Origin: a virus
Virus record (IMG/VR): IMGVR_UViG_3300042879_003514
Location: 31,303-95,302 of that record
Direction: 5' to 3' (one strand)
Length of the DNA stretch: 64,000 nucleotides
Below are positions 23,708 to 34,200 of the stretch, piece after piece. Position numbers and translations under genes: made by a program. The number at the start of each line of letters is the position of its first letter. The stretch's first letter is position 1. The notes below the pieces were generated by a model. That model had not been told where the DNA came from. It saw nothing but the letters and a program-made list of their open reading frames with translations, and made no database searches.

Positions 23708-25300
23708 ATGAAAAAAAAACGAATATTAATGTGTGCAGAAGCACATGATATAAATTCTGGATTTGGTAGATATACCAAGGAAATACTACAAAGATTATAT
23801 AATAATCCTAATTATGAGATCGCAGAATTTGCTTCTTATTTTAACTATGGTAAAACAAAAACAGTACCGTGGAAAGTTTATGCAAATGCTGTAGATGACT
23901 CTCATCCGGAAGCCGAGAACTACAAAAAAAATCCACTTAATCAATTTGGTTTATGGCGTTTCGATAAAGTGGTATCTCATTTCAAGCCAGATATTGTTTT
24001 TGATATTAGAGATTATTGGATGTTTGCTTATCAAGAGATGTCTGCGTTTAGAAAATATTTTCATTGGGTAATTGCTCCTACTGTAGACTCTATACCTCAA
24101 AGAACAGAGTGGTTGAAAACTTTTGAAAACGCAGATGTTGTTCTTACTCATACAGACTGGGCTGGCGATTATTTGAGATCATTAAATAGAAAAATAAATG
24201 TTGGCGGTTGTGTGTCTGATTCTGTTGATCCAGACACTTTTAAGCCCGTAAATTGGACAAAAAACTTTCATAAGACTAGGTATAATATACCATCAAATTC
24301 TGTTGTTATTGGTTCTGTTATGAGAAATCAGAAACGCAAATTAATAGCAGAATTATTCTCAAGTCTTAAAAAATTATTATCCATATCTAGTAATAAAAAT
24401 ATATATTTGTATCTACATACGTCTTTTCCAGAACCTGCTGGATGGGACATACCGCAATTACTACAAGAATATGGGGTATATAACAATGTTTTATTTACCT
24501 ATTATAATCCACAATCTAAGAATATTCTAGTTTCTCCATTCAAAGGAGCAATTTTTGCAAACGACAAGAACGAAACTTATATATTTCCTAATGTGGTAAA
24601 TGGCGTAAACAACGACCAACTATGTGAAATTTATAATTTATTTGATATTTATGTTCAGTATGCAATTTGCGAAGGTTTGGGCATACCACAGTTAGAGGCA
24701 GCGGCTTGTGGAATACCATTATTTTCTGTTAATTATAGTGGAATGGAAGAAATTACCTCTAAAGTAGATGGAGTAAAACTCCGCTATTTATTAAGTAAAG
24801 AATTGGAGACGGGTTCTGATAGAGCAACACCAGACAATGATCATCTAATTGCAGAAATTTTAAAATGGATGGATAAATCAACTCTAGAAAAGAAAAAAAT
24901 ATCTAAAAGAACAAGAGAATTATTAGTTGATAATTATAGCTGGGATATAACTGCTAATAATTTAATGAAAGTATTTGATAGTTTGGAACCAAAAAACATA
25001 TGGCATGAGCCTTTACAATTTAACACTTCCTTAAGTGCTCCTATTTCACTACCAAATCGTAGTTTTATTAATTTTGTTATTGATAATATTCTTATGGAAC
25101 CAAAGTTAAAAAATACACATTTTGCACAATCTATAATAAAAAATTTAGACGAATCGTGTTTTGGTCTTAGTCAAGACTTGGTAATTAAAAAAAGACAAGA
25201 AGCACTAAAGCCACTAGAAATGTATATGAATAGTAAAATGTCATGTGAACAAATTAGGTCGGGGCAAACTATTCTTTCTGATGACTTTTTATCTCAATGA
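23708..25300 (+). CDS. glycosyltransferase, GT-B fold
   Basis: A 530-residue protein of the family 1/4 glycosyltransferase type. The N-terminal domain starts RILMCAEAHDINSGFGRYTKEIL (Gly-rich acceptor-side loop). The C-terminal domain has VIGSVMRNQKRK and the donor-binding block YAICEGLGIPQLEAAACGIPLF with its conserved Glu residues. It transfers a sugar from a nucleotide donor, perhaps to DNA bases, a virion protein or host surface sugar; the target is not evident. It begins 10 bases after the ssb terminator and has no visible Shine-Dalgarno, so its expression route is unclear. Confidence 0.85.
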   Translation: MKKKRILMCAEAHDINSGFGRYTKEILQRLYNNPNYEIAEFASYFNYGKTKTVPWKVYANAVDDSHPEAENYKKNPLNQFGLWRFDKVVSHFKPDIVFDIRDYWMFAYQEMSAFRKYFHWVIAPTVDSIPQRTEWLKTFENADVVLTHTDWAGDYLRSLNRKINVGGCVSDSVDPDTFKPVNWTKNFHKTRYNIPSNSVVIGSVMRNQKRKLIAELFSSLKKLLSISSNKNIYLYLHTSFPEPAGWDIPQLLQEYGVYNNVLFTYYNPQSKNILVSPFKGAIFANDKNETYIFPNVVNGVNNDQLCEIYNLFDIYVQYAICEGLGIPQLEAAACGIPLFSVNYSGMEEITSKVDGVKLRYLLSKELETGSDRATPDNDHLIAEILKWMDKSTLEKKKISKRTRELLVDNYSWDITANNLMKVFDSLEPKNIWHEPLQFNTSLSAPISLPNRSFINFVIDNILMEPKLKNTHFAQSIIKNLDESCFGLSQDLVIKKRQEALKPLEMYMNSKMSCEQIRSGQTILSDDFLSQ

Positions 25301-26397
25301 GTAATATTCTATATATAGGTCCGTATCGTGAATTTACAGGAATGGGTAATGCTGCCAGACAGTATATCAAAGCATTGTTAGTTGCTGGACACAATATTGG
25401 TATTCGTCCAATATACAATATATTTAAGGCATATCCAGAAAAAGATATTGATTATGAAATACTAGAACTAGAATCTAATATTTCTAAGCCATATGATATT
25501 CTAATTCAACACTGCTATCCACACCAACTGTATTACGATAATCGTTTTCAAAAAAATATTGGTATTATACATTTAGAATCTAATAATTATTATTCTAATC
25601 TTAGTAATTATATCAATATGATGGATGAAATTATTGTGGGGAGTAATTTCGTACATAAAACTTTGTCTTCTATTAATTTTGACAAACCAATTAAGGTTGT
25701 GCCAGAGCCTATAGATTTAGAATTTATTAAAAAATATAGAGATAATAATGCTAGATCTATTAAAAATAACTATTCTTTTTATGCTATTGGGGATCTATCA
25801 GAAAGAAAAAATCTATATGAGATTGTAAAAGCTTTTGTTGTAGCATACGATACCGATGATAATGTTGATTTAGTTTTAAAAATTATTAGCAATCAGGAAA
25901 GAGTAGCTACTGATCAAGAAATTGAGTATGAATTAAATAAAATATATTCACGAATCAAGAAAAACTATGAGAAGCGCCCCCGCATAGTATTTGGAGATAT
26001 AGACTACCATTCAATGCTTTATCTACACAATAATAATGACTGTTTTATAAATGTATCTAGCGGCGAAAGTTTTGGTTATTCTACTTTAGAAGCTATGGCT
26101 TTTAATAATCAACTTATCGTAAACGATCATATTGGCAGCTCTGAGATTATTGATGAAGATTGTGGCTTATTTAATAATGTCTACAAAAGAAGTTGCGAAG
26201 ATTCATCAAGACTATACCATATATATAATTCTTATCATCAGTCTTGGCACAAGCCAGAAATTGATAGTTTAATTGTAAATATGAACACGGCAAGAAATGA
26301 ATCTAAAGAAAATCGTGAAAAAAGAGTAGAAAAACAAAATGATAGACTAAATAATTTTTCTATAGAATCAATATCTAAAACATTAATTAATATATGA
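25297..26397 (+). CDS. glycosyltransferase, family 4-like
   Basis: A 366-residue GT-B enzyme. The start ILYIGPYREFTGMGNAARQYIKAL is the acceptor-side loop. FYAIGDLSERKNLYEIVKAF marks the donor domain, and SSGESFGYSTLEAMAFNNQLIV carries the EX7E-type motif. It overlaps the previous glycosyltransferase by 4 bases, so the two are co-translated and may act in sequence. The acceptor is unknown. Confidence 0.83.
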   Translation: MSNILYIGPYREFTGMGNAARQYIKALLVAGHNIGIRPIYNIFKAYPEKDIDYEILELESNISKPYDILIQHCYPHQLYYDNRFQKNIGIIHLESNNYYSNLSNYINMMDEIIVGSNFVHKTLSSINFDKPIKVVPEPIDLEFIKKYRDNNARSIKNNYSFYAIGDLSERKNLYEIVKAFVVAYDTDDNVDLVLKIISNQERVATDQEIEYELNKIYSRIKKNYEKRPRIVFGDIDYHSMLYLHNNNDCFINVSSGESFGYSTLEAMAFNNQLIVNDHIGSSEIIDEDCGLFNNVYKRSCEDSSRLYHIYNSYHQSWHKPEIDSLIVNMNTARNESKENREKRVEKQNDRLNNFSIESISKTLINI

Positions 26398-26861
26398 TAT
26401 CATCAATAGTACATAGAGAGTTTACTGATATTGGAGATACTATTAATATAGCATGGACTCCTTGTGATAATATATTGTTTAAAAAATTTATTCAAGACAC
26501 TTGTTCTCCTTGCAACTTATTAGACCTAAATGAAACATACTATGGAATTAATGATATTACTTTGATTTTATGCAATAATCGGCTTACTCATTTAGAAAGA
26601 TCCCTAGAACTTGCAAAATTTCTATGTTGTCCTATATTAATAGTAGATCATGAAATCAAATCTAGTCATATCAAGGATGAAATTAATACTTCTTTTTTAA
26701 TTAAACAAGTTTATTCTGTTGCTTTGTCAGAGCAAATTGCGGCATCTTGGGGCTCAATTCATGATAATATCATATCTTTTAATGATTTAGATATAAGCAA
26801 TAAAGAAATATGGAGAAATCTAATTTTCCAACTATCTAAAACTAATATAACAATAACATAA
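26394..26861 (+). CDS. hypothetical protein in glycosyltransferase cassette
   Basis: A 155-residue protein with several Cys (TPCDN, CSPCNLL, LCNN, LCCPI). The strand-helix pattern LTLILCNNRLTHLERSLELAKFLCCPILIVDHE resembles half of a Rossmann-type domain, perhaps a reduced GT-B N-terminal domain. No donor-binding motif is seen. It overlaps the previous gene by 4 bases. Function not assigned. Confidence 0.65.
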   Translation: MISSIVHREFTDIGDTINIAWTPCDNILFKKFIQDTCSPCNLLDLNETYYGINDITLILCNNRLTHLERSLELAKFLCCPILIVDHEIKSSHIKDEINTSFLIKQVYSVALSEQIAASWGSIHDNIISFNDLDISNKEIWRNLIFQLSKTNITIT

Positions 26862-26862
26862 A

Positions 26863-27306
26863 ATGAAAAATAAAACAAAATATAAAAAATATTATATTCA
26901 TATAAATAAGCCTCAAATTGAGGTTAATGATTTTGAATTTTATGAAATAAGCAAGTTAAATAAATTAAAAGATAATTCAATCTCTGAGGTATTAATATAC
27001 GATTTGCTTGAATATATCAATTATGTTGATATTTATGAAATTTTTAAAACAATAACCGAGAAAGTTGTGGTTGATGGAAAAATACATATTCAAGGTACAG
27101 ATCTAAAGTCTTTGTGTTTGGCTGTTTTAGATAGTCAAATAGATTCTAATATTTTTCGCTCAATTCTGTTTGGGTTAAATAAAAAAAATATAATGTCGTT
27201 AAACGACACTCGCAAACTTATTGATTCATTTAGTAACATAACTGTTAATAAAATTAAGTTTTTAAATGGAGTACAATACTATATAGAATGCTTAAAAAAT
27301 GAATAA
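26863..27306 (+). CDS. methyltransferase-like protein lacking the SAM motif
   Basis: A 147-residue protein. Residues about 37-85 (LKDNSISEVLIYDLLEYINYVDIYEIFKTI and VDGKIHIQGTDL) match the second half of class I methyltransferases. The N-terminal Gly-rich SAM-binding motif is absent, so it may be inactive, partial or dependent on a partner. No Shine-Dalgarno is visible. It is part of the sugar cassette. Confidence 0.55.
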   Translation: MKNKTKYKKYYIHINKPQIEVNDFEFYEISKLNKLKDNSISEVLIYDLLEYINYVDIYEIFKTITEKVVVDGKIHIQGTDLKSLCLAVLDSQIDSNIFRSILFGLNKKNIMSLNDTRKLIDSFSNITVNKIKFLNGVQYYIECLKNE

Positions 27307-27976
27307 TATCACTTATATAATATTAGCATGTAATCCAGATAAAGGGATGAAATCTTACGGCTCAAAGGGTTTATTGGAGTTTAATAAAAAAAAATTATTC
27401 CAACACCAATTTGAATGGATACGATCAAACAGCAAAAATAAAAACTATGAAATCTTACTAATATGTAATTTTGATCTATGTAGAATTCAAAAAATTATAG
27501 ATCCAGATATAAAGATATTCTCTTCTGTAGGATCTAATCCAATATATGTGGCTTGTTCAAAGGCAAAATATAATAAGTTAATCTTTATGGATTATGGATG
27601 TTTGTTTAAACCAAAAATATTAAATAATATATCTTCTAGTGTAGAATCATCAGTTTTATATGTTAACGATAAGAAAAATCAACAATTAAAAATAGGATGC
27701 ATCATAAAGGATAATTATGTGGAGCATATATTTTTAGATTTACCAGACAATAAATTCTGTAATATCTTTTCTATATCGTCAATAGACAAACAAAAAATAC
27801 TAGATAATATAGAGTATCGGCGCTTTAATTTGTTATATTTCGAAATTTTGAACATGCTTATTAGTAGTGGATCGTTAGTTAAGTCTAGTTCTATAAATAG
27901 TAAAGATTTTTTATATTTTACACAAATGAGACAAAAAAATGACATCAACACTTTCATCAAAAAAATTACCAATTAA
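27299..27976 (+). CDS. nucleotidyltransferase-like (GT-A fold) protein
   Basis: A 225-residue protein. The opening ITYIILACNPDKGMKSYGSKGLLEFNKKKLFQHQFEWI resembles sugar-nucleotide transferases, with a Lys at the expected signature position. LIFMDYGCLFKP could be the metal-binding Asp. It may activate a sugar for the glycosyltransferases before it, an inference from fold and neighbours. It overlaps both neighbours (8 and 38 bases). Confidence 0.6.
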   Translation: MNNITYIILACNPDKGMKSYGSKGLLEFNKKKLFQHQFEWIRSNSKNKNYEILLICNFDLCRIQKIIDPDIKIFSSVGSNPIYVACSKAKYNKLIFMDYGCLFKPKILNNISSSVESSVLYVNDKKNQQLKIGCIIKDNYVEHIFLDLPDNKFCNIFSISSIDKQKILDNIEYRRFNLLYFEILNMLISSGSLVKSSSINSKDFLYFTQMRQKNDINTFIKKITN

Positions 27977-28334
27977 TATTTCCATATATTCAAACTTACT
28001 AAACGATGATATTTTAAAGGATCCTAGAGTTATTCAATTGTTGAATATTGTTCATAGTCAGGATTCGCTACATAAGTATCAGTATGCTTTTTATTCAGAT
28101 AGCAATGAGTTAAAATCAAATATTTTTATACCTGTATTTCATACTATGTACTTGGCCTGCTCATCTAATAATGTGATAATAAAAGGTCAAGAAGATTTTT
28201 GGTTACTTGAAGCATTTTCAAATAATAGATATTTTATACTAAAAGAAAACACAGAACCCACCACAGACTATGCTGCTAAAAATATACAAATTATAGATTC
28301 AATAACAGATATGGAAAAAATATATGCACTATGA
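27939..28334 (+). CDS. hypothetical protein
   Basis: A 131-residue protein with no recognised motif. The middle (FIPVFHTMYLACSSNNVIIKGQEDFWLLEAF) is hydrophobic but not a clear membrane span. It overlaps the nucleotidyltransferase-like gene by 38 bases and the next gene by 11, within the sugar cassette. Confidence 0.6.
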   Translation: MTSTLSSKKLPINISIYSNLLNDDILKDPRVIQLLNIVHSQDSLHKYQYAFYSDSNELKSNIFIPVFHTMYLACSSNNVIIKGQEDFWLLEAFSNNRYFILKENTEPTTDYAAKNIQIIDSITDMEKIYAL

Positions 28335-29118
28335 TAAAATGAAAGATTCTGAAAAAGAAAATATTATAAATAAATTATATACAATAAATAGAAAGTCTTT
28401 TCAGCAAATAGCCGACGAATTAAATACATATGCGAATAAAATTCGTAGAGATGCTAAAAAGTTTAATATTCCTATTAGAGATAAGAGCGAAGCACAAAAA
28501 AATGCTTTATCAAACGGTTCGTGTAAACATCCAACAAAAGGCACAAAAAGAGACTCTGAGACTAAACAAAAAATTGGCACTGGAGTAATGAATAGCTGGG
28601 ACTCATTAACAGACAAAGAATTATCTAATAGAAAAAAGAAAGCTAAACAGCAATGGGATAGTATGTCTCAGGACCAGAAGGATTTAATGATTAGCAATGC
28701 TAATAAAGCAGTAAGGCAGACTAGTAAGACAGGATCAAAATTGGAGAAGTTTATTTTAAACCATTTACTAAAGGATGGATACAAAGTAGACTTTCATAAA
28801 GAGCAAATTTTATCTAATACGAAACTACAAATTGATTTATTCATACCGACCTTAAATACCGCTATAGAGATTGATGGGCCATCACATTTTTTACCAGTGT
28901 GGGGAGAAGATGTGCTGAATAGAAATATCAAATACGACAACAAGAAAACAGGACTAATTCTTGGCAAAGGTAGCGTTCTGATTAGAATTAAGCAGACAAG
29001 GGACTTTTCTGTTGCTCGTGCAGCGGTAATTTATTCTGAACTTATTGAAGAATTATCAAAGATAAAATCTAAATTTCCGGATATAAATAATAGGATAATA
29101 GAAATAGGAGATAGATAA
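28324..29118 (+). CDS. Vsr/EDxHD-like homing-type endonuclease
   Basis: A 264-residue protein. Residues about 15-50 form a helix-turn-helix (SFQQIADELNTYANKIRRDAKKFNI). A NUMOD-like segment follows (GTKRDSETKQKIGTGV). The C-terminal nuclease domain has LQIDLFIPTLNTAIEIDGPSHF, DNKKTGLIL and SVLIRIKQ, the arrangement of Vsr-like and EDxHD homing nucleases. Modular DNA-binding plus nuclease is typical of free-standing homing endonucleases. It sits between the sugar cassette and the annealing-type gene. Confidence 0.72.
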   Translation: MHYDKMKDSEKENIINKLYTINRKSFQQIADELNTYANKIRRDAKKFNIPIRDKSEAQKNALSNGSCKHPTKGTKRDSETKQKIGTGVMNSWDSLTDKELSNRKKKAKQQWDSMSQDQKDLMISNANKAVRQTSKTGSKLEKFILNHLLKDGYKVDFHKEQILSNTKLQIDLFIPTLNTAIEIDGPSHFLPVWGEDVLNRNIKYDNKKTGLILGKGSVLIRIKQTRDFSVARAAVIYSELIEELSKIKSKFPDINNRIIEIGDR

Positions 29119-29119
29119 T

Positions 29120-29863
29120 ATGATGGCTAGACCCAAAAAAGATGTTGGAAACACAGAAACCATTAATGAAACAGTGTCTGTTGAGGTAACTAATAAATCT
29201 GTTACTCCCAATGATATAGAGTGGACAGACTACGTATTAAGCTTATTATCCGATGATGAAAAAATAAGTGGAAATCCAACTACAGATGGATTAAGAAGAA
29301 TTTTTGAAGTAGCATTAGATTGTGTTGTAATTGATTCGTTGTCAGAGGTTGTTCAGTCTCCTAGTCCAGATAATGAAAAAAGAGCAACGGTTATTCATAG
29401 ATTATCTTATGTTTTAAATGGACCCGTATCGCCTGAGCAAAACTTAAATTACAGGTCTGTGAGTGGCGCAGCAGACGTTTATTGGGGTAATTGCGACAAG
29501 ATCTATAGAAATCATCCTGTGGCTGTGGCTGAAACACGAGCCGAAGGTAGGGCTCTTAGAAGAGCATTAAAATTACGCAAGGTGGTGGCTGCTGAGGAAT
29601 TGGCCAAAGATATTGATGACCATCCTGATGCTAATAGTGTTAATAAAATAAGCAGTAATCAGATTAATTTTATCGATCTAATTAGTAAAAGATTAGATAT
29701 AAATGTTAATAATATGTTAGAAAGTTTTGGCTATACCGAAAAAAATGTTTATAATATAGAGCATAGTGATGCTATTAATATTATTAAATCATTGTCGTCA
29801 TATCAACAGGATATTTCCACAATCTCAGAAAATATCAAGGGGTATGACGCTAACTGGAAATAG
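29120..29863 (+). CDS. candidate single-strand annealing (Rad52-like) protein
   Basis: A 247-residue protein. The block VAVAETRAEGRALRRALKL is the TRAxxRALR-type signature I associate with Rad52-like phage annealing proteins. The C-terminal segment ISSNQINFIDLISKRLDINVNNMLESFGY resembles the small helical tail domain of such proteins. It would anneal complementary single strands during recombination, matching the RecA/UvsX and Cas4-like exonuclease. The start could be 29120 or 29123. Moderate certainty. Confidence 0.6.
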   Translation: MMARPKKDVGNTETINETVSVEVTNKSVTPNDIEWTDYVLSLLSDDEKISGNPTTDGLRRIFEVALDCVVIDSLSEVVQSPSPDNEKRATVIHRLSYVLNGPVSPEQNLNYRSVSGAADVYWGNCDKIYRNHPVAVAETRAEGRALRRALKLRKVVAAEELAKDIDDHPDANSVNKISSNQINFIDLISKRLDINVNNMLESFGYTEKNVYNIEHSDAINIIKSLSSYQQDISTISENIKGYDANWK

Positions 29864-29872
29864 GAGTCGATT

Positions 29873-30196
29873 ATGAAAGTCAAATATAAGGTTGGTGATA
29901 AATTAGAGTTTGAATTAGAGGGTGCTGGCCAAAAAGAAATTTTCAAAGAATTAGCGTTAATTCAAGAAATTTTTGCTGAAGACAAGTGCGGTTTGTGCGG
30001 TAGTACCAATCTTAGATTTGTTGTTCGTAATGTTGAAGGCAATGACTATTATGAATTGCGTTGTGCTGACTGTGGAGCTATATTAGCATTTGGTCAACAT
30101 AAAAAAGGCGGTACTCTGTTTCCCAAGCGTAAAGATGATGATGGAAACTATTTACCAAACAAAGGATGGCACAAGTGGAATAAAGACGCTAAATAA
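29873..30196 (+). CDS. zinc ribbon protein
   Basis: A 107-residue protein with CGLCGSTN and CADCG forming a four-Cys zinc ribbon (about residues 39-65). An N-terminal helix (QKEIFKELALIQEIF) precedes it and a basic C-terminus (HKKGGTLFPKRKDDDG) follows. TAGGAGTC precedes the ATG. Position after the annealing-type gene suggests a single-stranded DNA-binding or recombination role; inference only. Confidence 0.7.
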   Translation: MKVKYKVGDKLEFELEGAGQKEIFKELALIQEIFAEDKCGLCGSTNLRFVVRNVEGNDYYELRCADCGAILAFGQHKKGGTLFPKRKDDDGNYLPNKGWHKWNKDAK

Positions 30197-30198
30197 AT

Positions 30199-30651
30199 AT
30201 GGTAAATGTTTATTCTCAAGGTGGTAAAATTGTATTGAGGGATGGCAAAATAGCAACAAGTAATTCATGTTGTTGTGGTACTGCTCCTAATTGCACTGGA
30301 TTTTGTTATGGGTGGAGTATATTTGATAATTATATATTAACAATAACAAGCACCATGGGAAACTATACTCTTCAAGGAAATGGTGATGTTTGGTATAATC
30401 CAGAGTTAGGGATATATGCTTCTCTTGTTTGTGCAACATATATACCTTGTGGTGAAGTATTAGAGGTTGATGTTGGCGCATATGTAGATATATACTTTGG
30501 CTTTTATCCAAATCTGACACTAGCTAGAGCCATATTGGGGCGAGCAAAAGAACCAAATTGTAATACTGGTGGTAATTTAAATAATAAAACATTTAACATC
30601 TTTAGCTGTGATGATAGTGTTACAGGAACGCTGGGGTTTACTGTTCCTTAA
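30199..30651 (+). CDS. Cys-rich hypothetical protein with CCCG motif
   Basis: A 150-residue protein opening VNVYSQGGKIVLRDGKIATSNSCCCG. This start, with a short beta-hairpin and a CCCG knot, recalls proteins I associate with Planctomycetota and their phages. Further Cys pairs and a beta-rich body suggest a disulphide- or metal-stabilised structural protein. It lies between DNA-metabolism and a small unknown gene. Function unknown. Confidence 0.65.
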   Translation: MVNVYSQGGKIVLRDGKIATSNSCCCGTAPNCTGFCYGWSIFDNYILTITSTMGNYTLQGNGDVWYNPELGIYASLVCATYIPCGEVLEVDVGAYVDIYFGFYPNLTLARAILGRAKEPNCNTGGNLNNKTFNIFSCDDSVTGTLGFTVP

Positions 30652-30660
30652 GGAGAATTC

Positions 30661-31254
30661 ATGATAAACGCATATATTGGTACTCATAATAGTAAAATAT
30701 TATCTGTAGGGGCCGCAAAATATTTAAGAAAAAATATAGTAGAAGATATAAATATTACATTAATATGTGATGAAAATAAAAAATCAGAATTAGTCGATCC
30801 TATTTTTGATAATTATATTGAAAGTAATCTTATGCGTAAAGGCATGAGATCTGCTGGTTTTAATATTGCTTTGGGTGTTTCAGATAGGTTAGACAATGCT
30901 TTAAATCTTTATATAGACGATGATTTAAGATTAATGGAAAAAATATCTTTAAATGAAAAATATAGTAGTAATGTTTATGTACCACTTTATTGTAAAATGA
31001 TATTTATATGGAGAGGATGCTTTTCAAAAGATCTATCTAATAGGATAATAATGCCAATTATTAAGGTAGAAAATATCTATCAGTGTTATGAAAAATGGGA
31101 TGAAAAAATCAAAGAATTAGCAGTGGCTAATACTTGTGAAAAAATCGATGATATATGGTTGCATATAGACAAAGGCTCTTTGTTACCATGGCCATCAGTA
31201 AAAACTGAACTGGTAAATTATTTAGATAGTTATATTGATGTGGAAAATATATAA
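30661..31254 (+). CDS. hypothetical protein, possible GT-A-like fold
   Basis: A 197-residue protein with AAGGAG before the ATG. Segment ALNLYIDDDLRLMEK has an Asp cluster placed like a DxD metal site after a hydrophobic strand, and the N-terminus begins with a strand-helix unit. A glycosyltransferase is possible but weakly supported. It is the last rightward gene; its stop is 5 bases from the end of the leftward tail block. Confidence 0.6.
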   Translation: MINAYIGTHNSKILSVGAAKYLRKNIVEDINITLICDENKKSELVDPIFDNYIESNLMRKGMRSAGFNIALGVSDRLDNALNLYIDDDLRLMEKISLNEKYSSNVYVPLYCKMIFIWRGCFSKDLSNRIIMPIIKVENIYQCYEKWDEKIKELAVANTCEKIDDIWLHIDKGSLLPWPSVKTELVNYLDSYIDVENI

Positions 31255-31259
31255 CTATA

Positions 31260-34200
31260 TTACGGACTGCCGCCGTCTGTGCCACCACCACCACACTCGT
31301 CGATCTTTGCGCAAAAATCTGATTCTGATGTTTCTTCACATTCAGTAAACGGATACAATGTTAAGCAATTACTTTCATTTAGACCAATTAATCCTGGTGC
31401 TGTACCCAGAGATGTAAAACAACTAGATAATCCGCAATCATCGTTTGGGCATTCAGATTCTGATTCTGAAGAGGAAGATTCTGATGAGGAGGATTCTGAT
31501 GAGCAACAACTGTTATCTGATGACGAACCTATATTAGACTCAAGCACGATATATCTCTTATCTTCATAATAAGCATAAACTCTTGAACCTTTACAGATAC
31601 TGCGCCCCAAATAATCATATATAGTAATTTGTACAGATTTAAGGGATGTACCCAAATTTTCTCCATTATCCCCGTAGATTGGATAATCATCATAATATAG
31701 TTTACTATCTGCTGAAGGATTTAACAAAATAGCTTTCGCAGATTTATAAGGCGATAATTCTTCTATTAATTGTGCGACAAGAATTCTTTCAGAGGGAGGA
31801 GATACCCATACGCCCCTATCTCTATCCCATCTTAAATCTATTGGGCCAACAGGCCATGTTTTAGGATTAGACAACCAATTTGACATAAACTTATTTTTTG
31901 TTCCGTGTCTTTTAAATTTGCCACTCTCTGTGTCTGAAGGAGAGTCTACAGCATTAGGAATAGGTTTACCTTCTGTGTCATAGCCCCATGATTGTAATAC
32001 AAGTGGTCCTCTTAGACCCAAAAAGCCAAAGTCTGTTTCAGCCTGTCTTTTTTCATCTGTTCCAAAAATTTCTTGAATTTTATCTCCGTAAGTAAGAAAT
32101 AAAATATTAAAACCTTTTGTTGATGATCCTTTTCTATCGTCCCATTTGCTTAATAAGGCATAGGATGTTATTGGATTTATATACTCTTGATGAATATTTA
32201 ATTTATTTGTAGTAATTGGTGGCATTACTGGTCGTGATCTATGTATTGGTGTTTTATTAGTGACCGAAGATATCGTGTTCTTTGCTGTATATTCTGAAAA
32301 TCTACTAAGCCTATCATGTCTTCCATCAATAGATACTGGACTAAATAAACCATCTATAGAAATTGATCCTATGTTCCAAAAAGCCTCATTAGAAAATGAC
32401 ATATCAACTTCGTTCTGAGGATATAGTCCAACACTAATTGTTCTTTTAATTGTACCTGATCCTGTTACAGGCTCTGTGCCAGTCGAACCAGAAGATTGTG
32501 TATATGATTTTAATTCTTCACAAGTTAATGACTCTACTGCCGTTGCAACAGATTCTGACTGACCTGAGCCTGATGAAGAATTATTTTTAGATACGGTATC
32601 GAAAAAGCCACCAATTAATAATACTGATGGACTGTTTTTGTTATCTGCTGCTTCATTAGGATCTTTTTTGAAAGGATTTCTTTCATATTTCCTTTTTTCA
32701 AAGTCATTTAAAATACTATTAATTTCATTTCTAGATTTTTTCCTATTCTCTTTAAATAGTTTAATAGAAGATGATCTATCTTTATTCATCTGTTGTAAAG
32801 TTGCAGAAACAGCTTGTCCATACTGACCAAATTTCGGAATATGTGTTTTAAATGAATATGTTGTCGTTGATCCTTGAGCGCCATAAACAACATTCATGCT
32901 ATCAAGAATCATAGCATAGTTTTGTATAAAATATTGTATATTCCATCCTGGTGGTTCTGCTATAGTAACAGATCCAGAAAATTCCTTATTGACTGGTCTA
33001 ATTGCTTGCAATGCTAATGCTTCACCAGCAATATTCATTGCAGAATAACCTCCAAAACTCCATGGATTTAATGATGAATCAACCACAACATCTGTTGATC
33101 CAATAGACAGAGATGAACTACCCCATGGACCATAAACATATATATTACTTTTCATTGGCACGCAAGCCGCTTCTGGTCTAGCAGCAACTGGTGTTAGTTG
33201 AAATATGTTTAAAGACTGAATAGGATTTATTCCTTGATCTTGGAGTTGATTTAATTTATCTGGAAAAAGGGCCGCAAATGTTCTCAAAGCAGCAGTCAGA
33301 ATACGCTTAACATCTGGAGAATTAATAAGAGGAATCATATCAGATTCAACTAGTATTTGTGATTTATTTTTATATCTAATAATTTCTAAAGCACCATTAA
33401 TTTTTATAAAAATATTTGGAGATTCATTTAGACTATTACTATCTAGAGTATGTGAGCTAAACGTAAAATCCACTGGTTGCCGATTGATTGCAGCAGATAC
33501 TTTATCCTTTGAATTAAATCTCAAAAAACCATTATATTTACCATCTGTTGTTTCAAAAAATTCTTTATTTTTTAATTGTAAAATATTACCATTTTGTTGA
33601 GATGGACTTGGATATCCATCACTAGTGGGATAGTCTGATAAAAGATACGGACCACCCTCACCCTGTATAATTTCAGGAGGATTTGCAGGATAAACACAAG
33701 GACTATTAATTGGAATAAACCATTTTTTACCATAATATTCTTGAATAAAATTAGTAAACCATCTCCAGCATTGGATAAATTTTAATAAATCATCAGTCTG
33801 TTTATCTGCGGGTGCTTGATTAATACCTTTTATGTTAGCAAGATTACGATTGATAGTTTCAGCATCATTAGCATTATTTATAGTTGTAAAAGCAACTAAC
33901 ATTTCATTCATCAATGCGTTTATTCCTAATATAGTTTGAATTCTAGCAGATAAACTATTTGGCTTAATAGCTCCATAAAGCAACCAGATTTCTTGTGTTT
34001 TTGTTGCTAGTATCTCCGTCTCGTCAATTGCAAAACTATCTCCTAGTCCTCCTCCTAAAAGAGCATTAATAGCCGATGTATTTATCTTTACTCCTTTAAA
34101 AGGAGTTCCTTGCGCTCTAACAATAGAACCGTCCTCTAAATATCCTAACATCATATCAACATTATTTTTAAATGAAACCTCAGATAAATAATTTACATTA

